DNA from: Odiellus spinosus
Taxonomy: Eukaryota > Arthropoda > Arachnida > Opiliones > Phalangiidae
Direction: 5' to 3'
Length of the DNA: 64,000 nucleotides
Assembly (NCBI GenBank): GCA_963920705.1
Contig: CAWUCO010000207.1
Coordinates: 434,001-498,000, forward strand
Made by a program: the position numbers and the translations under genes. Below are positions 10,670 to 22,000 of the stretch, piece by piece. The notes beneath the pieces are model-generated. The model was not told the origin of the DNA and did not search any database. It saw only the letters and a list, made by a program, of their open reading frames with translations. Every line of letters begins with the position of its first letter. Position 1 is the first letter of the stretch.

Positions 10670-13600
10670 TAATAAGAGTTTTCAAAAATCCGTTGAAAAA
10701 CAAGAAAAATATGGCCAATTCAAGAAATCATACAATATCAAAATAGTCAAATTTCAGATTTTAAAAATTCGCTTTTTGATATTAGATGTTTTTTGAATTG
10801 GCCATATTTTCCATGTTTTTCAACGGATTTTCCAAAACTCTTGTTTTTTAGATAGACCAATATTTGTTCTTTCGAGTGGTGTTAATTTTGTCTAAATCGC
10901 TTAAAAATCAAATGTTTTGTGTCCATTTGAATCCAATAATCTTGGATTTTTAAGCGTTTTTGCTTAATTTTAACCAATTTTATATTTGTCACGTTTTGGC
11001 CATTTAGACAAAACCAAAGTCATTCGAAAGAGCAATTAATGGACGGTCTAAATAATAAGAGTTTTAAAAAATCCTTTGAAAAACTAGAAAAATATGGCCA
11101 ATTCAAGAAATCATACAATATCAAAATAGTCAAATTTCAGATTTTAAAAATTCGCTTTTTGATATTAGATGTTTTTTGAATTGGCCATATTTTCCATGTT
11201 TTTCAACGGATTTTCCAAAACTCTTGTTTTTTAGATAGACAAATATTTGCTCTTTCGAGTGGTGATAATTTTGTGTAAATCGCTGTAAAATGAAATGTTC
11301 TGTGTCCATTTGAATCCAATAATCTTGGATTTTTAAGCGTTTATGCTTAAATTTAACCAATTTTATATTTGTCACGTATTGGCAATTTAGACAAAACCAA
11401 AGTCATTCGAAAGAGCAATTAATGGACGGTCTAAATAATAAGAGTTTTCAAAAATCCGTTGAAAAACAAGAAAATATGGCCAATTCAAGAAATCATACAA
11501 TATCAAAATAGTCAAATTTCAGATTTTAAATATTCGCTTTTTGATATTAGATGTTTTTTGAATTGGCCATATTTTCCATGTTTTTCAACGGATTTTCCAA
11601 AACTCTTGTTTTTTAGATAGTCCAATATTTGCTCTTTCGATAAGTGTTGATTTTGTGTAAATCGCTTAAAAATCAAATGTTTGTGTCCAATTGAATCCAA
11701 TAATCTTGGATTTTTAGCGTTTATGCTTAATTTCAACCAATTTTATATTTGTCACGTTTTGGCAATTTAGACAAAACCAAAGTCATTCGAAAGAGCAATT
11801 AATGGACGGTCTAAATAATAAGAGTTTTAAAAAATCCTTTGAAAAACAATAAAAATATGGCCAATTCAAGAAATCATACAATATCAAAATAGTCAAATTT
11901 CAGATTTTAAAAATTCGCTTTTTGATATTAGATGTTTTTTGAATTGGCCATATTTTCCATGTTTTTGCTTAATTTTAACCAATTTTATATTTGTCACGTT
12001 TTGGCAATTTAGACAAAAACAAAGACATTCGAAAGAGCAATTAATGGACGGTCTAAATAATAAGAGTTTTAAAAAATCCTTTGAAAAACAAGAAAAATAT
12101 GGCCAATTCAAGAAATCATACAATATCAAAATAGTCAAATTTCAGATTTTAAAAATTCGCTTTTTGATATTAGATGTTTTTTGAATTGGCCATATTTTCC
12201 ATGTTTTTGCTTAATTTTAACCAATTTTATATTTGTCACGTTTTGGCAATTTAGACAAAAACAAAGACATTCGAAAGAGCAATTAATGGACGGTCTAAAT
12301 AATAAGAGTTTTAAAAAATCCTTTGAAAAACAAGAAAAATATGGCCAATTCAAGAAATCATACAATATCAAAATAGTCAAATTTCAGATATTAAAAATTC
12401 GCTTTTTGATATTAGATGTTTTTTGAATTGGCCATATTTTCCATGTTTTTGCTTAATTTTAACCAATTTTATATTTGTCACGTTTTGGCAATTTAGACAA
12501 ACCAAAGTCATTCGAAAGAGCAATTAATGGATGGTCTAAATTATAATAGTTTTCAAAAATCCGTTGAAAAACAAGAAAAATATGGCCAATTCAAGAAATC
12601 ATACAATATCAAAATAGTCAAATTTCAGATTTTAAAAATTCGCTTTTTGATATTAGATGTTTTTTGAATTGGCCATATTTTCCATGTTTTTCAACGGATT
12701 TTCCAAAACTATTGTTTTTTAGATATTCCAATATTTGCTCTTTCGATAAGTGTTGATTTTGTCTAAATCGCTTAAAAATCAAATGTTTTGTGTCCATTTG
12801 AATCCAATAATCTTGGATTTTTAAGCGTTTTTGCTTAGTTTTAACCAATTAATGGACAGTCTAAATAATAAGAGTTTTCAAAAATCCGTTGAAAAACAAG
12901 AAAAATATGGCCAATTCAAAAAATCATACAATATCAAAATAGTCAAATTTCAGATTTTAAAAATTCGCTTTTTGATATTAGATGTTTTTTGAATTAACCA
13001 TATTTTCCATGTTTTTCAACGGATTTTCCAAAACTCTTGTTTTTAGATAGACAAATATTTGCTCTTTCGAGTGGTGTTAATTTTGTCTAAATCGCTGTAA
13101 AATGAAATGTTCTGTGTCCATTTGAATCCAATAATCTTGGATTTTTAAGCGTTTATACTTAAATTTAACCAATTTTATATTTGCCACGTATTGGCAATTT
13201 AGACAAAACCAAAGTCATTCGAAAGAGCAATTAATGGACAGTCTAAATAATAAAAGTTTTCAAAAATCCGTTGAAAAACAAGAAAAATATGGCCAATTCA
13301 AGAAATCATACAATATCAAAATAGTCAAATTTCAGATTTTAAAAATTCGCTTTTTGATATTAGATGTTTTTTGAATTGGCCATATTTTCCATGTTTTTCA
13401 ACGGATTTTCCAAAACTCTTGTTTTTTAGATAGTCCAATATTTGCTCTTTCGATATGTGTATATTTTGTCTAAATCGCTTAAAAATCAAATGTTTGTGTC
13501 CATTTTAATCCAATAATCTTGGATTTTTAAGCGTTTTTGCTTAATTTTAACCAATTTTATATTTGTCACGTTTTGGCAATTTAGACAAAACAAAATTCAT

Positions 13601-15424
13601 TCGAAAGAGCAATTAATGGACAGTCTAAATAATAAGAGTTTTCAAAAATCCGTTGAAAAACAAGAAAAATATGGCCAATTCAAGAAATCATACAATATCA
13701 AAATAGTCAAATTTCAGATTTTAAAAATTCGCTTTTTGATATTAGATGTTTTTTGAATTAACCATATTTTCCATGTTTTTGCTTAATTTTAACCAATTTT
13801 ATATTTGTCACGTTTTGGCAATTTAGACAAAACCAAAGTCATTCGAAAGAGCAATTAATGGACAGTCTAAATAATAAGAGTTTTCAAAAATCCGTTGTAA
13901 AACAAGAAAAATATGGCCAATTCAAGAAATCATACAATATCAAAATAGTCAAATTTCAGATTTTAAAAATTCGCTTTTTGATATTAGATGTTTTTTGAAT
14001 TGACCATATTTTCCATGTTTTTAAACGGAATTTCCAAAACTCTGGTTTTTTAGATAGACCAATATTTGCTCTTCGATAAGTGTTGTTTTGTCTAAATCGC
14101 TTAAAAATCAAATGTTTTGTGTCCATTTGAATCCAATAATCTTGGATTTTGAAGCGTTTTTGCATAATTTTAACCAATTAATGGGCCGTCTAAATAATAA
14201 GAGTTTTCAAAAATCCGTTGAAAAACAAGAAAAATATGGCCAATTCAAGAAATCATACAATATCAAAATAGTCAAATTTCAGATTTTAAAAATTCGCTTT
14301 TTGATATTAGATGTTTTTTGAATTAACCATATTTTCCATGTTTTTCAACGGATTTTCCAAAACTCTTGTTTTTTAGATATTCCAATATTTGCTCTTTCGA
14401 TGAGTGTTGATTTTGTCTCAATCAATTAAAAATCAATTGTTTTGTGTCCATTTGAATCCAATAATCTTGGATTTTTAAGCGTTTTTGCTTAATTTTAACC
14501 AATTAATGGACAGTCTAAATAATAAGAGTTTTCAAAAATCCGTTGAAAAACAAGAAAAATATGGCCAATTCAAGAAATCATACAATATCAAAATAGTCAA
14601 ATTTCAGATTTTAAAAATTCGCTTTTTGATATTAGATGTTTTTTGAATTGGCCATATTTTCCATGTTTTTCAACGGATTTTCCAAAACTATTGTTTTTTA
14701 GATAGACCAATATTTGTTCTTTCGAGTGGTGTTAATTTTGTCTAAATCGCTTAAAAATCAAATGTTTTGTGTCCATTTGAATCCAATAATCTTGGATTTT
14801 TAAGCGTTTTTGCTTAATTTTAACCAATTTTATCTTTGTCACGTTTTGGCAATTTAGACAAAACCAAAGTCATTCGAAAGAGCAATTAATGGACAGTCTA
14901 AATAATAAGAGTTTTCAAAAATCCGTTGAAAAACAAGAAAAATATGGCCAATTCAAAAAATCATTCAATATCAAAATAGTCAAATTTCAGATTTTAAAAA
15001 TTCGCTTTTTGATATTAGATGTTTTTTGAATTAACCATATTTTCCATGTTTTTCAACGGATTTTCCAAAACTCTTGTTTTTTAGATAGTCCAATATTTGC
15101 TCTTTCGATAGGTGTATATTTTGTCTAAATCGCTTAAAAATCAAATGTTTGTGTCCATTTGAATCCAATAATCTTGGATTTTTAAGCGTTTTTGCTTAAT
15201 TTTAACCAATTTTATATTTGTCACGTTTTGGCAATTTAGACAAAACAAAATTCATTCGAAATAGCAATTAATGGACAGTCTAAATAATAAGAGTTTTCAA
15301 AAATCCGTTGAAAAACAAGAAAAATATGGCCAATTCAAGAAATCATACAATATCAAAATAGTCAAATTTCAGATTTTAAAAATTCGCTTTTTGATATTAG
15401 ATGTTTTTTGAATTAACCATATTT
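10670..15424 (+). repeat. Satellite array, block 2 (about 14 monomers)
   Basis: The same satellite resumes in the same orientation and phase after the transposon: the monomer cut at 4,903 continues at 10,670. Anchor spacings are about 385, 378, 243, 242, 242, 324, 382, 383, 241, 323, 325, 383 and 381. The last about 1,650 bp (13,772-15,424) recurs at 19,075-20,727, beyond the retrotransposon. A distinctive submonomer at 13,956-14,177 ('aaacggaatttccaaaactctgg', 'gattttgaagcg', 'tgcataat') recurs at 19,260, 26,201, 36,048 and 38,087. Confidence 0.97.
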
Positions 15425-15555
15425 TTATTATTACTTTATTACTCATTTTACATTTTACATATTATTCTTTTGAGATATTCGTGGCCAAGTCTTAATAGAC
15501 TTTTAGGCCACTGCTCGTTTGGAGATCAATTGCGCATCGTTACCATAATCTCCAT
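15425..15555 (-). other. 3' UTR and TAA-rich tail of the non-LTR retrotransposon
   Basis: Between the ORF2 stop and the satellite. In sense orientation it ends with AATAAAGTAATAATAAAAA, which contains an AATAAA and short TAA units rather than a long poly(A). It is a plausible recognition end for the reverse transcriptase. Confidence 0.65.
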
Positions 15556-18369
15556 CTAGGATTGCGCCTTTTGAACTATCGTGGATAGTTTTATAATTTT
15601 TTTAAAATTATTCAAATTTTTTACGTCCAAATTTTTTAGTGCGTTATAATTTTTTGCTCCAGAACAAAAAATAGAATTTAATTTTCGCGAAGTTCTAGCA
15701 TAAGGGATTTTTAAACATGGTTTAGCTCTCGTATTATATCGACTTTGACTAGCTATTTCAAATATGTTGTACTTTGTTAATGTAATCGATTTATGAATAA
15801 ATATTAAGGAACAGTAGACTCTCAATTGGTAGACATTTAAGATATTTGTTGATTTAAATAGTGTTTCCGTATGTGCTAGGTAATGTTTGCGTTTTATTAT
15901 TCTAACTATTCTTTTTTGTAAAATCATTATCCGGTTTATGGTATATTTCGAGGTATTTCCCCAAATTGACAAGCAATATGTCAAGTGGGGAAAGATGAGT
16001 GCATAATATAATTGTACACATAGTTTGTATGTGAAAATAGCACGATTTTTTGCTATGAGGTATATACCATATGCCATTTTTCTTGCCAATTTTGTAACAT
16101 GACTGTTCCAATTCAGTTTTTCATCTATCCATAGCCCCAAGTATTTTACTTCCGACACCCTTTTCAAGATGACTCCATCTATTTTTAAATTCCTATCGGA
16201 GATAATATTTTTCCCAATATTGGTAAAACACATATATACCGTTTTCTCTGTATTTAGGCTGAGCATATTATTTTTTAGCCATATACTTAACAATTGCAGT
16301 TTATAGTTCATTCTGTCTATTAAGTGATCAAAGTTTCTATCATAGTCTAATTCTGTGGTGTCATCTGCGTATAAAATGAGAGAGTTGTCATCACTTATAG
16401 AAACAATATCGTTTATATATATATTAAATAATAAAGGGGATATAATCGACCCTTGTGGAACCCCATTTGTTATATCTACTTCTTCTGATAAGTTCCCATT
16501 TACTTTTGTGCGACATTTGCGGTTTGATAGATATGATTTTAGCCAGTTATGTGCTTTTCCTCTGATACCTGACAGATATAACTTGTGGAGTAACCTCCCG
16601 TGGTTAATTGTGTCAAAGGCCTTCTTTAGGTCGAGGAAGACGCCTATTGCATAATTTCCTTTATCTAGTACATCGATTAGCCTCTTGTACAGCTGCGCAA
16701 TAGCGAATTCTACCCCACTATTTTCGCGGAAACCGAATTGAAATTGAGATAGTATTTTGTATTTTTCACAGAAGGTTTTCAATCTGTCGTTAAAGCTGCG
16801 GTCAATAATTTTCGCAATGGTCGAGAGTAGTGTAATTGGTCTATAATTATTTGGGTTGTCGGGATCACCCTGCTTATAAATTGGTGTTATGACAGAATTT
16901 TTTAAAATTTGCGGATAAATACCCTTTTGGAACGTGAGATTTATTAAATAAGCTAAAGGCTTTAAGAGATGTAATTTTGCACTTTTTATAAGTTTAGGGG
17001 TGATCCCATCAATTCCCGGGGCCGAGTGTTCGCTCAATTGATTTATTATTTCTAATATTTCCCTCTCATCTACTGGTGTTAGAAAAATTGAATTTGGAAT
17101 ATTTTTAACCTCATCAAAGGTATCCACGTTAGTTTGAGTCATAATAACAGGTGCAGGTTGATTAAAATGTTTATTTAGTGTGTTTGCTGTTATGTTTATT
17201 TTATGGAGCGTCTTTTTCTTGTTGTGCCTTCCCAATAGATTATTAACTTGTTTCCAGGTGTCTTTTGAGTTTTGCTGAGCCAATAGCGTGGATCGAAAAA
17301 ATTTATTTCTCGCATTTCTAATTATATTATTACATAGGTTTCTGTGCTGTTTATATAAGATAATATTGTCTTCTGTTGGGAATTTTTTTGCCCGTTTCTT
17401 GTAGTTATTTTTTTGTTTAATGATAATTTTAATTTCAGTTGTTATCCATCTATTATTATGCATGCTATTATCATTTTTATTATCTTTTATAGTTATAATC
17501 GGACAGCATTTGTTTATATAATGATTTAATTTGTCAAAAATCCACGAGCATGCTTCGTCCACCTTATCTATTTCATAAAGCTTTCTCCAACTGATAGTGC
17601 TAATCGCTTGCGTAAAACTATCTACACATTTTTTGGAAAAATTTCTTATATTTAATTTATTTGTTGTTTTCTGTGATGAGGTTATGTTGATTAGAATCGG
17701 GTAATGGTCCGTAATGTCCCAATCAGTCAAGACTTTTATGGTGGTGTCGAAATTTACATAGCAGTGATCTATAAGAGTTTTACTAGTTTCTGTTACTCTA
17801 GTGGGGACCTCAACCAATTGTACTAATCCATAGCTACTAGTCATGTCAATTAAAGAGTCTGTGGCTATATTCGATTTTAAAAGATCTATATTAAAATCCC
17901 CCAAGATCAGATTTTTTTCTTTCATTGTGCCCAATTTTAATATCGTATTTTCGAATTTTCTTTGAAAGTCGCAGACCACTCCCCCTGGTCTGTATATGAC
18001 ACATATGTTTATATCCTTTATTCTTACTCCAAAGGTTTCATAATCATCTTCGACTACTGATAATTCATTGATTACCGTAAAATTGATATCCTTCTTAATA
18101 TAGAAACCCACACCTCCCCCTTTCCCTTCAGCTCGTCCTATTCCCGCAAAATTATAACTAGGTAAATAACACGAATAATCTCCCAAAAACCAAGTTTCCG
18201 TGAGCGCAATAATATCTATTCCCTCTGGAAAGGAGCAAGCCGCTTGACACAAGAGATAAGGTAAATTGGCATTAGCACTTCTAATATTTTGAGAAATAAT
18301 TTTTATCATCAAAAAAAGTTTTAAGAAACACAGAGAGGTTAACCATAAAAAAGAGAAAAAAAAAAACAT
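15556..18369 (-). CDS. ORF2: APE endonuclease-reverse transcriptase
   Basis: This 937-codon uninterrupted frame carries out target-primed reverse transcription. The endonuclease domain covers about residues 21-230: SQNIRS (N28), LTETW (E58), GDFNIDL (D158, N160), LIDHC (D201) and the terminal ITDHYPI (D221, H222). A linker rich in Lys and Asn follows. The RT domain covers about 450-730: APGIDGITPK, FLDLKKAFDTI (D580), NGVPQGSIISPLLFN (636-650) and LYADDT (D669, D670). Thumb/C-terminal sequence follows, without a clear RNase H or CCHC motif. The first Met is 18,369, but MIKIISQNIRS at 18,309 gives a more usual endonuclease N-terminus, since the first 20 residues are a hydrophobic product of a T-run. 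All catalytic residues I can check are present, so the enzyme may be functional. Shadow ORFs on both strands are ignored. Confidence 0.93.
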   Translation of the reverse strand: MFFFFSFLWLTSLCFLKLFLMIKIISQNIRSANANLPYLLCQAACSFPEGIDIIALTETWFLGDYSCYLPSYNFAGIGRAEGKGGGVGFYIKKDINFTVINELSVVEDDYETFGVRIKDINICVIYRPGGVVCDFQRKFENTILKLGTMKEKNLILGDFNIDLLKSNIATDSLIDMTSSYGLVQLVEVPTRVTETSKTLIDHCYVNFDTTIKVLTDWDITDHYPILINITSSQKTTNKLNIRNFSKKCVDSFTQAISTISWRKLYEIDKVDEACSWIFDKLNHYINKCCPIITIKDNKNDNSMHNNRWITTEIKIIIKQKNNYKKRAKKFPTEDNIILYKQHRNLCNNIIRNARNKFFRSTLLAQQNSKDTWKQVNNLLGRHNKKKTLHKINITANTLNKHFNQPAPVIMTQTNVDTFDEVKNIPNSIFLTPVDEREILEIINQLSEHSAPGIDGITPKLIKSAKLHLLKPLAYLINLTFQKGIYPQILKNSVITPIYKQGDPDNPNNYRPITLLSTIAKIIDRSFNDRLKTFCEKYKILSQFQFGFRENSGVEFAIAQLYKRLIDVLDKGNYAIGVFLDLKKAFDTINHGRLLHKLYLSGIRGKAHNWLKSYLSNRKCRTKVNGNLSEEVDITNGVPQGSIISPLLFNIYINDIVSISDDNSLILYADDTTELDYDRNFDHLIDRMNYKLQLLSIWLKNNMLSLNTEKTVYMCFTNIGKNIISDRNLKIDGVILKRVSEVKYLGLWIDEKLNWNSHVTKLARKMAYGIYLIAKNRAIFTYKLCVQLYYALIFPHLTYCLSIWGNTSKYTINRIMILQKRIVRIIKRKHYLAHTETLFKSTNILNVYQLRVYCSLIFIHKSITLTKYNIFEIASQSRYNTRAKPCLKIPYARTSRKLNSIFCSGAKNYNALKNLDVKNLNNFKKIIKLSTIVQKAQS

Positions 18370-18804
18370 TTAGATTTGAACAATTTTGTTTGTGATAAAG
18401 TCGTACTTAAAATTTTGGTTACCGATAGTAATTTGGTTAACATTTGTGTATTTAAATTTTTCTGGAAGCTTTGATTTTGCAAAATTGCGGAGTTCATATC
18501 TTCCAGTTTCTTGTAAGGGGGTATAATCATGTTCTAAGTAAATTTTTAATCCTTTTAATTTATAACTGTTTTTTAATATACTTAACTTTTGTTCATATGA
18601 TTCTAGTTTTAAGATTATAATTCGAGTTTTAGCTTGTTTAAACGGTCCCCTTCTGTAGGCATTATTAGGTTTAATTGACATTTCTATTTCCAGTTTGTCG
18701 TGAAACAACTCTCTTATTTTCGACGCTAGCCCTTCCCTAGTCTCCGTTTCTAAATCTGCTAATCCTTTAATAGAGATATTGTTTCTCCTAGTAGCTACAT
18801 CCAT
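18370..18804 (-). CDS. ORF1 C-terminal part of the non-LTR retrotransposon
   Basis: A 144-codon frame from ATG 18,804, beginning MDVATRRNNISIKGLADLE. A basic 'RRNN-I-I-GL' start followed by an alpha/beta segment (TRIIILKLESYEQK) resembles the RRM-like RNA-binding part of L1/CR1/Jockey ORF1 proteins. The frame is open upstream of the ATG to a TAG about 50 bp away. Another frame upstream (about 18,806-18,900) reads as plausible ORF1 N-terminus (KFFEIVNQGHLSNSLIVQSK), so an indel near 18,805 has probably broken the N-terminal half. The stop TAA at 18,370-18,372 is immediately followed, in the same frame, by the ORF2 ATG. Confidence 0.7.
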   Translation of the reverse strand: MDVATRRNNISIKGLADLETETREGLASKIRELFHDKLEIEMSIKPNNAYRRGPFKQAKTRIIILKLESYEQKLSILKNSYKLKGLKIYLEHDYTPLQETGRYELRNFAKSKLPEKFKYTNVNQITIGNQNFKYDFITNKIVQI

Positions 18805-19059
18805 ATTTTCAATTCTAAATCTGTTTTTTTCGATTGCACTATTAAACTATTTGATAGATGTCCCTGATTAACGATCTCGAAGAACTTTCTCTCCTTATCC
18901 ACGTTGAACGATTGATACTGTTAAATAAATTTAAGAATCAATGAGTTAGCTTGAGATTAGCAACTTTGCCCAGAGAGCTCTGCCCGAGCTGTGGTGACTC
19001 GTTGATTTTCTTGCCACGAAGAAAGTTTATGGTCTTATCTTTATGAGTCAAAGTTCGTA
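18805..19059 (-). other. 5' region of the non-LTR retrotransposon
   Basis: About 255 bp between the ORF1 ATG and the T-run at the junction. It contains the frameshifted ORF1 N-terminal remnant next to 18,805. The remainder reads as 5' UTR without ORF, repeat or recognisable promoter. Whether the element's true 5' end is preserved cannot be judged from one copy. Confidence 0.5.
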
Positions 19060-22000
19060 TTTTTTTTTTTTTTTCCATGTTTTTGCTTAATTTTAACCAA
19101 TTTTATATTTGTCACGTTTTGGCAATTTAGACAAAACCAAAGTCATTCGAAAGAGCAATTAATGGACAGTCTAAATAATAAGAGTTTTCAAAAATCCGTT
19201 GTAAAACAAGAAAAATATGGCCAATTCAAGAAATCATACAATATCAAAATAGTCAAATTTCAGATTTTAAAAATTCGCTTTTTGATATTAGATGTTTTTT
19301 GAATTGACCATATTTTCCATGTTTTTAAACGGAATTTCCAAAACTCTGGTTTTTTAGATAGACCAATATTTGCTCTTCGATAAGTGTTGTTTTGTCTAAA
19401 TCGCTTAAAAATCAAATGTTTTGTGTCCATTTGAATCCAATAATCTTGGATTTTGAAGCGTTTTTGCATAATTTTAACCAATTAATGGACCGTCTAAATA
19501 ATAAGAGTTTTCAAAAATCCGTTGAAAAACAAGAAAAATATGGCCAATTCAAGAAATCATACAATATCAAAATAGTCAAATTTCCGATTTTAAAAATTCG
19601 CTTTTTGATATTAGATGTTTTTTGAATTAACTATATTTTCCATGTTTTTCAACGGATTTTCCAAAACTCTTGTTTTTTAGATATTCCAATATTTGCTCTT
19701 TCGATGAGTGTTGATTTTGTCTAAATCAATTAAAAATCAATTGTTTTGTGTCCATTTGAATCCAATAACCTTGGATTTTTAAGTGTTTTTGCTTAATTTT
19801 AACCAATTAATGGACAGTCTAAATAATAAGAGTTTTCAAAAATCCGTTGAAAAACAAGAAAAATATGGCCAATTCAAGAAATCATACAATATCAAAATAG
19901 TCAAATTTCAGATTTTAAAAATTCGCTTTTTGATATTAGATGTTTTTTGAATTGGCCATATTTTCCATGTTTTTCAACGGATTTTCCAAAACTATTGTTT
20001 TTTAGATAGACCAATATTTGTTCTTTCGAGTGGTGTTAATTTTGTCTAAATCGCTTAAAAATCAAATGTTTTGTGTCCATTTGAATCCAATAATCTTGGA
20101 TTTTTAAGCGTTTTTACTTAATTTTAACCAATTTTATATTTGTCACGTTTTGGCAATTTAGACAAAACCAAAGTCATTCGAAAGAGCAATTAATGGACAG
20201 TCTAAATAATAAGAGTTTTCAAAAATCCGTTGAAAAACAAGAAAAATATGGCCAATTCAAAAAATCATACAATATCAAAATAGTCAAATTTCAGATTTTA
20301 AAAATTCGCTTTTTGATATTAGATGTTTTTTGAATTAACCATATTTTACATGTTTTTCAACGGATTTTCCAAAACTCTTGTTTTTTAGATAGTCCAATAT
20401 TTGCTCTTTCGATAGGTGTATATTTTGTCTAAATCGCTTAAAAATCAAATGTTTTTGTCCATTTGAATCCAATAATCTTGGATTTTTAAGCGTTTTTGCT
20501 TAATTTTAACCAATTTTATATTTGTCACGTTTTGGCAATTTAGACAAAACAAAATTCATTCGAAAGAGCAATTAATGGACAGTCTAAATAATAAGAGTTT
20601 TCAAAAATCCTTTGAAAAACAAGAAAAATATGGCCAATTCAAGAAATCATACAATATCAAAATAGTCAAATTTCAGATTTTAAAAATTCGCTTTTTGATA
20701 TTAGATGTTTTTTGAATTAACCATATTTTCCATGTTTTTGCTTAATTTTAACCAATTTTATATTTGTCACGTTTTGGCAATTTAGACAAAAACTAAGACA
20801 TTCGAAAGAGCAATTAATGGACGGTCTAAATAATAAGAGTTTTAAAAAATCCTTTGAAAAACAAGAAAAATATGGCCAATTCAAGAAATCATACAATATC
20901 AAAATAGTCAAATTTCAGATTTTAAAAATTCGCTTTTTGATATTAGATGTTTTTTGAATTGGCCATATTTTCCATGTTTTTGCTTAATTTTAACCAATTT
21001 TATATTTGTCACGTTTTGGCAATTTAGACAAACCAAAGTCATTCGAAAGAGCAATTAATGGACGGTCTAAATAATAATAGTTTTCAAAAATCCGTTGAAA
21101 AACAAGAAAAATATGGCCAATTCAAGAAATCATACAATATCAAAATAGTCAAATTTCAGATTTTAAAAATTCGCTTTTTGATATTAGATGTTTTTTGAAT
21201 TAACCATATTTTCCATGTTTTTCAACGGATTTTCCAAAACTCTTGTTTTTTAGATATTCCAATATTTGCTCTTTCGATAAGTGTTGATTTTGTCTAAATC
21301 GCTTAAAAATCAAATGTTTTGTGTCCATTTGAATCCAATAATCTTGGATTTTTAAGCGTTTTTGCTTAATTTTAACCAATTAATGGACAGTCTAAATAAT
21401 AAGAGTTTTCAAAAATCCGGTGAAAAACAAGAAAAATATGGCCAATTCAAAAAATCATACAATATCAAAATAGTCAAATTTCAGATTTTAAAAATTCGCT
21501 TTTTGATATTAGATGTTTTTTGAATAGGCCATATTTTCCATGTTTTTCAACGGATTTTCCAAAACTCTTGTTTTTTAGATAGACAAATATTTGCTCTTTC
21601 GAGTGGTGTTAATTTTGTCTAAATCGCTGTAAAATGAAATGTTCTGTGTCCATTTGAATCCAATAATCTTGGATTTTTAAGCGTTTATACTTAAATTTAA
21701 CCAATTTTATATTTGCCACGTATTGGCAATTTAGACAAAACCAACGTCATTCGAAAGAGCAATTAATGGACAGTCTAAATAATAAGAGTTTTCAAAAATC
21801 CGTTGAAAAACAAGAAAAATATGGCCAATTCAAGAAATCATACAATATCAAAATAGTCAAATTTCAGATTTTAAAAATTCGCTTTTTGATATTAGATGTT
21901 TTTTGAATTGGCCATATTTTCCATGTTTTTCAACGGATTTTCCAAAACTCTTGTTTTTTTAGATAGTCCAATATTTGCTCTTTCGATAGGTGTATATTTT

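Larger units (their letters stand above)
15425..19074 (-). mobile_element. Non-LTR retrotransposon (Jockey-superfamily-like), nearly complete
   Basis: About 3.65 kb on the minus strand, inserted in the satellite at 'accatatttt^ccatg'. It has an ORF1 fragment, an intact endonuclease-RT ORF2, and a 3' end that reads AATAAAGTAATAATAAAAA, a TAA-rich tail. The likely target duplication is AAAATA (sense strand), with the A-run expanded to about 16 at the 5' junction (seen as T's at 19,060-19,074). There are no LTRs. An APE-type endonuclease plus RT with YADD and no visible RNase H motif after the RT fits the Jockey/CR1/L2 group. I cannot fix the clade without a phylogeny. Confidence 0.9.
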
